This document shows positions 28,890-34,441 of a stretch of DNA of 34,441 nucleotides, one piece after another. The notes under the pieces were generated by a model that was not told the origin of the DNA, made no database searches, and saw only the letters and a program-made list of their open reading frames with translations. Made by a program: the position numbers and the translations under genes. Position 1 is the stretch's first letter. Each line of letters starts with the position of its first letter. The stretch comes from Geothrix sp. GTDB lineage: Bacteria > Acidobacteriota > Holophagae > Holophagales > Holophagaceae. The stretch lies in NCBI GenBank assembly GCA_030681515.1, contig JAUXSE010000048.1, positions 1-34,441 on the forward strand. The letters are read 5' to 3'.

Positions 28890-29633
28890 ATGTGCCTGAT
28901 CGGATTCCACTGGCGGCCAGGGGGGCCCGTTCCGCTGCTTGTCGCCGCCAACCGGGACGAGTTCTACGATCGGCCCACCGCGCCCCTGGCCTGGTGGGAG
29001 GGGGGGCGCCTCCTGGCCGGCCGGGATCTCAGGGCCGGGGGGACCTGGCTGGGGGTGACCCGGGAGGGCCGTTGCGCGGTGCTCACCAATCACCGGGATC
29101 CCAGGAAGGCGAAGCCCGGGGGGCCATCGAGGGGACAGCTTCCCGTGCGGTTCCTGGAAGACAGGCGCCCTGCCGCGGCCTTTCTGGAGGACCTGCGCGA
29201 GGAGGCCGCGCGCTACAGCCCCTTCAACCTGCTGTTGTTCGACGGCGGGGAGCTGCGGGGCTACGAAAGCCATCAGGATCGGCTGCTCTCGTTCACGCCG
29301 GGGGTCCACGCCGTCTCCAACGGTGCCTTCGACGCGCCCTGGCCCAAGGTGGAACGCCTCAAGGCGGGGCTGGCCGCGAGCCAGGATGACGAAGCGGCCC
29401 TGCTGGCCCTGCTCGGGGAGGCCCAGCCCTGCGAGGACGCGCGCCTGCCGGATACCGGGGTTCCCCTCGCCTGGGAGCGGATCCTGTCGCCGGCCTTCGT
29501 CCGCACAGGCACCTATGGCACCCGCGCGACGACGATTCTTCGGCTGGGGCGTGACGCCGTATCCATGCTGGAGCAGCGGTTCACCTTCGACGGGCCGGAG
29601 GCGCGGACCGAGTTCCGGTTCCAGAAGGGCTGA
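28890..29633 (+). CDS. NRDE/TANGO2 family protein
   Basis: This 247-residue protein belongs to the NRDE (TANGO2, DUF833) family. The N-terminus MCLIGFHWRPGGPVPLLVAA has the conserved Cys2, followed by the name-giving ANRDEFYDRPTAPLAWW, GGRDLRAGGTWLGVTREGR (here AGRDL...), VLTNHRDP, FNLLLFDG, HAVSNGAFDAPWPKV and GTYGTRATTIL. The family is cytoplasmic in bacteria; eukaryotic TANGO2 has been linked to haem and lipid handling, but the bacterial role is unsettled. The start at 28890 was chosen because the family begins with MC; the open frame extends upstream to 28761 without similarity. The stop is six bases from the convergent nfu stop. Confidence 0.92.
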   Translation: MCLIGFHWRPGGPVPLLVAANRDEFYDRPTAPLAWWEGGRLLAGRDLRAGGTWLGVTREGRCAVLTNHRDPRKAKPGGPSRGQLPVRFLEDRRPAAAFLEDLREEAARYSPFNLLLFDGGELRGYESHQDRLLSFTPGVHAVSNGAFDAPWPKVERLKAGLAASQDDEAALLALLGEAQPCEDARLPDTGVPLAWERILSPAFVRTGTYGTRATTILRLGRDAVSMLEQRFTFDGPEARTEFRFQKG

Positions 29634-29639
29634 GCGGCC

Positions 29640-30197
29640 TCAGACGCTGATCACCACGATCTCCGGGTCCACTTCCTTCTGCAGCATGCCCTCGATGGCG
29701 ACGAGGGTGCCCGTGAGGCTGGCGGGGCAGCTGCCGCAGGCGCCGACGTACCGGATCATCACCTGCTTCTCGTGGCGGCCCACCAGTTCGAGGCCCCCGC
29801 CGTCCGCCGCCAGGGCGGGCAGGATGGAGCTCTCCAGCACCATGCGGATATCCCGCAGCAGGGGATCGTTCTCGTCCTCGACCTTCGTGAACACCTTGGC
29901 TGCCACCGGGGCACCGCTCTGGGCGCCCAGGCCCGCGGCGGCGCGGATGGGTGCGGCCAGCAGGGGCAGCATCTCGGGCCAGCCCTTGTCGTCGGTCTTG
30001 GTGACGGTGAGGAACTTGTCCTGCATGAAGACCGAGGTCACGTTTCCCACGGCGAAGAGGCCCTTGGCCAGCTCGTCGTGCTCGGCGGTCTCCGCGTTGG
30101 GAAAGGACTTGGGAAAGCCCACGGCCACGGCATCCTTCAACACGAACTTCACCGCGTTGGGGTTGGGGGTGTATTCAATCTCAGCGATCTTGGGCAT
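29640..30197 (-). CDS. Nfu-type iron-sulfur cluster carrier (Nfu_N + NifU C-terminal domain)
   Basis: The 185-residue product has the two-domain layout of mitochondrial NFU1: an N-terminal Nfu domain (EIEYTPNPNAVKFVL, then FAVGNVTSVFMQDKFLTVTK) and a C-terminal NifU-like domain (residues about 105-185) with the cluster-binding CxxC in VGACGSCPASLTGTLVAIE. Such proteins carry a [4Fe-4S] cluster between scaffold and target enzymes. It is the last gene of the suf operon, 109 bases after sufU. The gap holds a large inverted repeat. The ribosome site is AAGAAGG shortly before the ATG at 30197. Confidence 0.92.
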   Translation of the reverse strand: MPKIAEIEYTPNPNAVKFVLKDAVAVGFPKSFPNAETAEHDELAKGLFAVGNVTSVFMQDKFLTVTKTDDKGWPEMLPLLAAPIRAAAGLGAQSGAPVAAKVFTKVEDENDPLLRDIRMVLESSILPALAADGGGLELVGRHEKQVMIRYVGACGSCPASLTGTLVAIEGMLQKEVDPEIVVISV

Positions 30198-30215
30198 GGA
30201 AGGCCTTCTTTCTTT

Positions 30216-30293
30216 AACCGCAGATGACGCAGATGGGCTCAGATGAAAAGCCTTGGTTGAGTCTGATCTGCGCCATCTGCGTCATCTGCGGTT
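30216..30293. repeat. Inverted repeat element A (9-bp units, ATCTGCG type) between sufU and nfu
   Basis: Two 21-bp arms (30216-30236 and 30273-30293) are perfect reverse complements around a 36-base centre. Each arm is made of 9-bp tandem units: CGCAGATGA and CGCAGATGG on the left, ATCTGCGCC, ATCTGCGTC and ATCTGCGGT on the right. It fills most of the gap between sufU and nfu and could fold into a long hairpin in the mRNA. Confidence 0.9.
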
Positions 30294-30306
30294 TCAATTC
30301 ATTTCC

Positions 30307-30756
30307 TTATTCCGTGGAAGCCTCGGCCTCGCCCTTGAGCGCGGCGTGGAGGGTGGCCCAGGGGAGGACGGCGCATTTGACGCGACTGGGAAGGTCCTTG
30401 ACGCCACTGAAGAGGGTGAGTTTCCCAAGTAGAGGTGTCTGGGTGCCAGGTTCCAGCTCGCCGCGCACCATGCCGCGGAACTGCTCGGCCATGGCCTTGG
30501 CCTCGGCCACGGACTTCCCCTTCACCGCACCGGTCATGAGGCTGGCGCTGGCCACGTCAATGGCACAGCCGCTGCCCTGGAACCGGATGTCCTGCACCAG
30601 GCCATTCTCGACCACGAGCGTGAGATCCAGCTCGTCCCCGCAGAGGGGGTTGTGACCCTCGGCGTGGTGGGTGCAGGGCTCCAGCTTCCCGAAGTTCCGG
30701 GGCTTCCTGTTGTGCTCCAGGATCACCTGTTGGTACAGCTCGCGGGGGTCGCTCAT
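30307..30756 (-). CDS. sufU: SUF iron-sulfur cluster scaffold/sulfur-transfer protein SufU
   Basis: SufU (IscU-like) accepts sulfur from SufS in SUF systems that lack SufE. The 149-residue product shows LYQQVILEHNRKPRNFGKL, a first Cys in HNPLCGDELDL, a second in GSGCAIDVASASLMT, and a third in RVKCAVLPWATLH, the three Cys ligands typical of SufU. The approximately 20-residue insertion between the second and third Cys that marks SufU over IscU is present (the GELEPGTQTP region). The start is ATG 30756 with AGGAC just upstream; a longer frame to 30939 only reads through the inverted repeat and the sufS end. Confidence 0.95.
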   Translation of the reverse strand: MSDPRELYQQVILEHNRKPRNFGKLEPCTHHAEGHNPLCGDELDLTLVVENGLVQDIRFQGSGCAIDVASASLMTGAVKGKSVAEAKAMAEQFRGMVRGELEPGTQTPLLGKLTLFSGVKDLPSRVKCAVLPWATLHAALKGEAEASTE

Positions 30757-30775
30757 CGTCCTGTTCCGGAAAGTG

Positions 30776-30896
30776 AAAAGACATCCACGAAGGACACCAA
30801 GGGAAAAGTCAGGGCACGAAGGTCCAGGGCCAGCCCTTGCACCCCTCCTTCGTGCTCTTGATTCATATTCGTGTCCTTCGTGGAGATCCTTTTCAT
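30776..30896. repeat. Inverted repeat element B (9-bp units, TTCGTG type) between sufS and sufU
   Basis: The outer arms carry a perfect 14-bp complement (30784-30797 with 30871-30884), extended imperfectly to AAAAG/CTTTT. A nested 9-bp pair (GCACGAAGG 30814-30822 with CCTTCGTGC 30847-30855) lies inside. Arms are built of 9-bp units (TTCGTGTCC, TTCGTGGAG; CCACGAAGG, ACACCAAGG). The right end overlaps the sufS stop codon. Confidence 0.85.
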
Positions 30897-32128
30897 TTGA
30901 ACAACTCGATAGCTTTCTCCACTGCCGAGACGAGGACATCCACTTCTTCGCGGGTGTTGAAGTAGGCGAAGGAGGCTCGCGTGGTGGCGGGGACGTTGAA
31001 GCGCGTCATGATGGGCTGGGCGCAGTGGTGGCCGGCGCGCACCACGATGCCATCGCCGTCCAGCAGGCTGCCCATGTCATGGGGATGGATGCCGTCCACC
31101 ACGAAGGAGATCACGCTGGCCTTGTCCCTGGCGTTGCCCAGGATGCGCAGGCCGGGGATGCGCGCCAGCCGCCCGGTGGCATAGACCAGCAGGTCATGCT
31201 CGTGGGCGGCGATGCGGTCCAGGCCCAGGGCCGTGATGTAGTCTATGGCCGCGCCCAGGCCGATGGCGGCGGCGATGGCCGGCGTGCCCGCCTCGAACTT
31301 GCCCGGGGCGGCCATGTAGGTGGTCTTCTCCCAGCTGACGGAGCGGATCATGCTGCCGCCGCCGTGCCAGGGGGGCATGGCCTCCAGATGGGCCAGCTTG
31401 CCGTAGAGCACGCCGATGCCCGTGGGGCCCGACAGCTTGTGGCCGCTGAAGACGTAGAAGTCCGCGTCCAGATCCTGCATGTCCACCTGGAGGTGGGGCA
31501 CCGCCTGGGCGCCGTCCACCAGCACGGGGACGCCCTTGGCATGAGCCCGGGCGATGATTTCCTTGACGGGATTCACGGTGCCGAGGACGTTGCTGACGTG
31601 CGCCACGCCGATGATCTTCGTGCGGTCGGTGATGAGCTCGTCGAGGGATTCGAGGATGAGCTCGCCCGCATCGGTCATGGGGATGACCTTGAGGATGGCG
31701 CCCTTTTCCTGGGCCAGCATCTGCCAGGGCACGATATTGGCGTGGTGCTCCATGGCGGACAGCAGGATCTCGTCGCCTTCCTTCACCATCATGCGGCCGA
31801 AGGTCTGGGCCACGAGGTTGATGGCCTCCGTGGTGCCGCGGGTCCAGACGATCTCCCGGGCCGATCCCGCCCCGATGAAGCGGCGCACCTTCTCCCGAGC
31901 GGCCTCATAGTGATCCGTGGCCTCCTGGCTGAGGGTGCTCACGCCGCGGTGGACGTTGGTGTGTTCTTCGCGCTCGTAGTGGGCCATGCGCTCGATGACG
32001 GGCAGGGGCATCTGTCCGCTTACGGCACTGTCGAGATAGACCACCGGGTGGCCGCGCAGCACGCGGGCAAACAAGGGGAAATCCTTGCGGAGGGCAGTGA
32101 CGTCGAGGGGCTGCAGGGCCGTGCTCAT
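30893..32128 (-). CDS. sufS: Cysteine desulfurase SufS
   Basis: SufS is the PLP enzyme that converts cysteine to alanine and a protein persulfide, supplying sulfur for Fe-S clusters. The 411-residue product has YLDSAVSGQMP (family YLDxAA/S), TRGTTEAINLVA, EHHANIVPWQ, the PLP lysine in FYVFSGHKLSGPTGIGVLYG, and the active-site Cys in VRAGHHCAQP. Group II features (SufS-like, short Cys loop) fit. Its start ATG 32128 overlaps the sufD stop as ATGA, so translation is coupled. The 3' end touches inverted repeat B. Confidence 0.96.
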   Translation of the reverse strand: MSTALQPLDVTALRKDFPLFARVLRGHPVVYLDSAVSGQMPLPVIERMAHYEREEHTNVHRGVSTLSQEATDHYEAAREKVRRFIGAGSAREIVWTRGTTEAINLVAQTFGRMMVKEGDEILLSAMEHHANIVPWQMLAQEKGAILKVIPMTDAGELILESLDELITDRTKIIGVAHVSNVLGTVNPVKEIIARAHAKGVPVLVDGAQAVPHLQVDMQDLDADFYVFSGHKLSGPTGIGVLYGKLAHLEAMPPWHGGGSMIRSVSWEKTTYMAAPGKFEAGTPAIAAAIGLGAAIDYITALGLDRIAAHEHDLLVYATGRLARIPGLRILGNARDKASVISFVVDGIHPHDMGSLLDGDGIVVRAGHHCAQPIMTRFNVPATTRASFAYFNTREEVDVLVSAVEKAIELFK

Positions 32129-33405
32129 GACAGGTCCCCCAGAGAGGTGGCCTGGGTGCGGGCCATGACGAGGTGGCGCAGGACCCGGCGCAGGCTGGCC
32201 ACCGGGATGCGGGTGAACACGTCCGCGGCGAAGCCGTAGGTGAGCAGGTTCCGCGCGTCGTCGGCGTTCAGTCCCCGGCTCTGAAGGTAGAACAGCTCAT
32301 CGGGATCCAGCTGGCCCACGGTGGCGCCATGGCTGCACTTCACGTCGTCAGCGTAGATTTCCAGCTGGGGCTTGGTGTCCACCCGGGCGGATCCGGAAAG
32401 CAGCAGGTTGCGGCTCTGCTGCTTCGCGTCCGTGCCCTGGGCGCCGGGGGCCACGCGGATCTGGCCGTTGAAGATGGCGCGAGCCTGCCCGTCCACGATG
32501 CACTTGTGCAGCTGGTGGCTGGTGGCGTGGGGTTCGGCGTGATGCAGGAAGCTGTGGGTATCGGCCACCTGGTGGCCGTCCAGGAGCGCCAACCCATCCA
32601 GCGTGGCCGCAGCGCCCTCCGCCAGGCGGACCCAGGGCTGCTGCCGGGACAGCCGCGCCCCGAAGCTGAGGGTGCGGGAGTGGTACTGGCCACCCTTGGC
32701 GACCTCCGCCTTCAGGGTGCCGAGGTGGAAGGATTCCGGGCCTTCGCGCTGCACGCGCTCATGCCGCAGGAGGGCCCCCTCCGCCACGCGGATCTCGACC
32801 ATGGGGCAGCTCAGGTAGGTGCCGGTCCCGTGATGTTCCTCCACCAGCTCCAGCTCGGCGCCGCGTTCCAGCACCACCAGCACCCGGGGGAAGACGGCGG
32901 CGGGAGCCTCGGCCTCCGTGATGAAGAGCAGGTGCAGGGGTAGCGCCACCTTCAGGTTCTTCGGCACCAGGATCACGGCGCCGTCCTCGAAGCGGGCGGT
33001 GTTCAGGTCCTCGAACAGGCTCTTCGCCGCGCCATTCCCCACGGTCCCGAGGCTGTGGCAGGCTTCGCTGGCCGCAGACATCGGGAAGAACCGGACGCCG
33101 GCGGGAACGGCCGAGGCGCAGCTGGCGTGGGGGGCATGGCGCCCGTTCACGAACACCTGCCGGGTGCCCACCATCTCGGGGAGCAGGTAGCCGCTGATAT
33201 CCACCGTGGCCCGTGGAGCGGGGCCGAACGCGATACCGGCGAGGGCCTTGAGATCCGTGTACTTCCAGTCCTCGTCGCTGGTGGTGGGCAGCTCGCGCCC
33301 CGCCAGCCGCAGCTCAGCGGCTTCGCGCAGCGAAGCCCACTCAGCGGGCCGGGGCCCGCTGAGCAGGTCGCCCAGCAGGTTGGAACCCACCACCACCGTG
33401 GTCAT
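32125..33405 (-). CDS. sufD: Fe-S cluster assembly protein SufD
   Basis: SufD is the structural partner of SufB in the SufBC2D scaffold complex. The 426-residue product has the N-terminal helical region with RLAGRELPTTSDEDWKYTDL, then the beta-helix core and the conserved C-terminal motif HKCIVDGQARAIFNGQIRV, QQSRNLLLS, KPQLEIYADDVKCSHGATVG and DELFYLQSRGL. It overlaps sufC upstream and sufS downstream by ATGA at both ends, so the three genes form a tightly coupled block. Nothing is unusual. Confidence 0.95.
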   Translation of the reverse strand: MTTVVVGSNLLGDLLSGPRPAEWASLREAAELRLAGRELPTTSDEDWKYTDLKALAGIAFGPAPRATVDISGYLLPEMVGTRQVFVNGRHAPHASCASAVPAGVRFFPMSAASEACHSLGTVGNGAAKSLFEDLNTARFEDGAVILVPKNLKVALPLHLLFITEAEAPAAVFPRVLVVLERGAELELVEEHHGTGTYLSCPMVEIRVAEGALLRHERVQREGPESFHLGTLKAEVAKGGQYHSRTLSFGARLSRQQPWVRLAEGAAATLDGLALLDGHQVADTHSFLHHAEPHATSHQLHKCIVDGQARAIFNGQIRVAPGAQGTDAKQQSRNLLLSGSARVDTKPQLEIYADDVKCSHGATVGQLDPDELFYLQSRGLNADDARNLLTYGFAADVFTRIPVASLRRVLRHLVMARTQATSLGDLS

Positions 33406-34166
33406 CGAAGGCCCCCGGCGGCGGCCTCTTCCAGCACCCAGTCGTAGCCGCGCTCTTCGAGCTCGAGCGCCAGTTCCTTCCCGGCGCTCTTGAGGATGCG
33501 GCCGCCAGAGAGCACATGCACGAACTGGGGCTGGATGGTCTCCAGAATGCGGGGGAAGTGGGTGATGATGAGCAGGGCGCGGTCGGGCCGCTGGAGCTGG
33601 TTCACGGCATCGCCCAGCACGCGCAGGGCGTCAATATCGAGGCCGCTGTCCAGCTCGTCCAGGATGGCCAGCCTGGGTTCCAGCACGGCCATCTGGAGGA
33701 TCTCATTGCGCTTCTTCTCGCCCCCGGAAAAGCCTTCGTTGAGGCTGCGGTCCAGGAATTCCTCCTTCATGGCCACGAGTTTGATCTTTTCGTGGATGAA
33801 GTCGTCGAACTCGAGGGGATCCAACTCCTCCCGGCCCTCGGCCTCGGCCTTCTTGTTGTAGGCCAGGCGCAGGAAGGCGGCGTTGCTCACGCCCGGCACC
33901 TCGATGGGATGCTGGAAGCCCATGAAAATGCCCGCCCGGGCCCGGGCATCGGCCTCCATCTCGAAGAGGTTGCGTCCTTCGTAGAGCACTTCGCCGCCGG
34001 TGACTTCGTAGGCCGGATGGCCCACCAGCACCTTGCCCAGGGTGGACTTGCCCGAACCGTTGGGCCCCATGATCGCGTGGATCTCCCCGGCCTTGATCTC
34101 CAGGTCTATCCCCTTCAGCACCGGCGTGCCGTTGACCGAGGCGGTGAGGTTCTTGATCGAAAGCAT
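33402..34166 (-). CDS. sufC: Fe-S cluster assembly ATPase SufC
   Basis: SufC is the ABC-type ATPase of the SufBC2D complex. The 254-residue product shows Walker A MGPNGSGKSTLGKVL, Q-loop GFQHP, signature FSGGEKKRNEILQ and Walker B PRLAILDELDSGLD, with H-loop LIITHF. The start is ATG 34166 with AGGAG at 34174-34178; the open frame extends upstream to 34280 but only reads through inverted repeat C. The gap to sufB is about 100 bp, filled by that repeat. Confidence 0.96.
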   Translation of the reverse strand: MLSIKNLTASVNGTPVLKGIDLEIKAGEIHAIMGPNGSGKSTLGKVLVGHPAYEVTGGEVLYEGRNLFEMEADARARAGIFMGFQHPIEVPGVSNAAFLRLAYNKKAEAEGREELDPLEFDDFIHEKIKLVAMKEEFLDRSLNEGFSGGEKKRNEILQMAVLEPRLAILDELDSGLDIDALRVLGDAVNQLQRPDRALLIITHFPRILETIQPQFVHVLSGGRILKSAGKELALELEERGYDWVLEEAAAGGLR

Positions 34167-34173
34167 GAAAGAG

Positions 34174-34178
34174 CTCCT
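34174..34178 (-). promoter_or_regulatory. Ribosome binding site deciding the sufC start
   Basis: AGGAG on the minus strand, seven bases before the ATG at 34166, fixes the sufC start just inside the adjacent inverted repeat element. Confidence 0.75.
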
Positions 34179-34179
34179 A

Positions 34180-34259
34180 TCCACAGATTTCACAGATTCC
34201 ACAGAAAGAATTGGGGGATTCCATGGGATTTCATCTGTGAAATCTGTGGAATCTGTGGA
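34180..34259. repeat. Inverted repeat element C (9-bp units, TCTGTG type) between sufB and sufC
   Basis: Two 26-bp arms (34180-34205 and 34234-34259) match as reverse complements at 24 of 26 positions. Each is three tandem 9-bp units: CCACAGATT, TCACAGATT, CCACAGAAA on the left, and TCTGTGAAA, TCTGTGGAA, TCTGTGGAC on the right. It sits just upstream of the sufC ribosome site. Confidence 0.88.
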
Positions 34260-34269
34260 CTCAAGCATT

Positions 34270-34441
34270 TCATCCGACACTTCCCTCGAGTTTGAGGGAG
34301 AGCAGCTTGGTGGCTTCGACGGCGAACTCCATGGGGAGCTCGCGGAAGACGTCCTTGCAGAAGCCGTTGATGATCATGCTGATGGCTTCCTCGGTGGGGA
34401 TGCCGCGCTGTTGGAAGTAGAAGAGCTGCTCCTCGCCGATC
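34270..34441 (-). CDS. sufB: Fe-S cluster assembly protein SufB (C-terminal part only)
   Basis: This is the last 57 codons of a gene continuing beyond the window. The translated end ([20 protein letters not shown], then [18 protein letters not shown]) is the conserved SufB C-terminus, including the FYFQQRGI motif shared with SufD. The stop is TGA at 34270-34272 on the minus strand. SufB is the main cluster scaffold of the SufBC2D complex, and the gene is upstream of sufC in the same operon. Confidence 0.93.
   Translation of the reverse strand, partial: IGEEQLFYFQQRGIPTEEAISMIINGFCKDVFRELPMEFAVEATKLLSLKLEGSVG

Noticed and set aside
30757..30939. N-terminal extension of sufU to 30939
   Set aside because: It reads through inverted repeat B and the end of sufS. 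The family start MSDPRELYQQVI with its own ribosome site is at 30756.
30216..34259. CRISPR array reading of the short repeats in the suf gaps
   Set aside because: Units are 9 bp, contiguous, inverted about a centre and without spacers, and there are no cas genes in the window.
34167..34280. N-terminal extension of sufC to 34280
   Set aside because: It encodes only the translated inverted repeat C (Ser/Asp/Val repeats) and overlaps the sufB end. SufC begins at 34166 behind AGGAG.

Overview
The window is a 34.4 kb piece of a GC-rich bacterial chromosome. The gene content (bactofilin, S9D glutamyl endopeptidase-like peptidase, HlyIII, six-domain ribosomal protein S1, sufBCDSU-nfu operon, acidobacterial-style Ig-like repeats in an Rhs protein) and the high GC suggest an Acidobacteriota member of the Holophaga/Geothrix type. 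That placement is inference from general resemblance, not a search result. No rRNA, tRNA or CRISPR array was seen.

Layout. (1) 1-3754, plus strand: the 3' part of clpX and all of lon, 13 bp apart, a protein quality-control pair closed by a strong hairpin. (2) 3871-5045, plus: a small two-helix membrane protein and a YihY/BrkB-family membrane protein, probably one operon. (3) 5077-13821, plus: an accessory island with mixed base composition. It holds a BRO-type antirepressor gene that loses its normal C-terminus near 5680, a 6 kb Rhs/YD-repeat polymorphic toxin with PKD and Ig-like domains inserted before its Rhs core, an AT-rich exported small protein that is the likely immunity partner, and an IS1595-family element with 21-bp perfect terminal repeats. 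(4) 13958-19415, minus: a likely four-gene operon (in order of transcription: S9D peptidase, HlyIII/PAQR membrane protein, a miniature degenerate sigma54-activator-like protein, a full NtrC-type response regulator). (5) 19475-23655, minus: sbcD-sbcC, overlapping by ATGA, for DNA end and hairpin processing; divergent from a plus-strand bactofilin at 23835-24344. (6) 24417-28746, minus: rpsA with its own terminator, then a 780-residue pentapeptide-repeat protein. (7) 28890-29633, plus: a TANGO2/NRDE-family protein. (8) 29640-34441, minus: a SUF iron-sulfur cluster operon sufB(partial)-sufC-sufD-sufS-sufU-nfu.

The most noteworthy items are the Rhs toxin/immunity pair with its unusual architecture; three inverted-repeat elements in the suf operon, different in sequence but all built of 9-bp tandem units and each sitting in one of the operon's three open gene junctions; the mini sigma54-activator-like protein that lacks the Walker A lysine and GAFTGA loop; the very long pentapeptide protein with two similar inserted loops; and a low-complexity insertion in Lon just before its Walker A motif.
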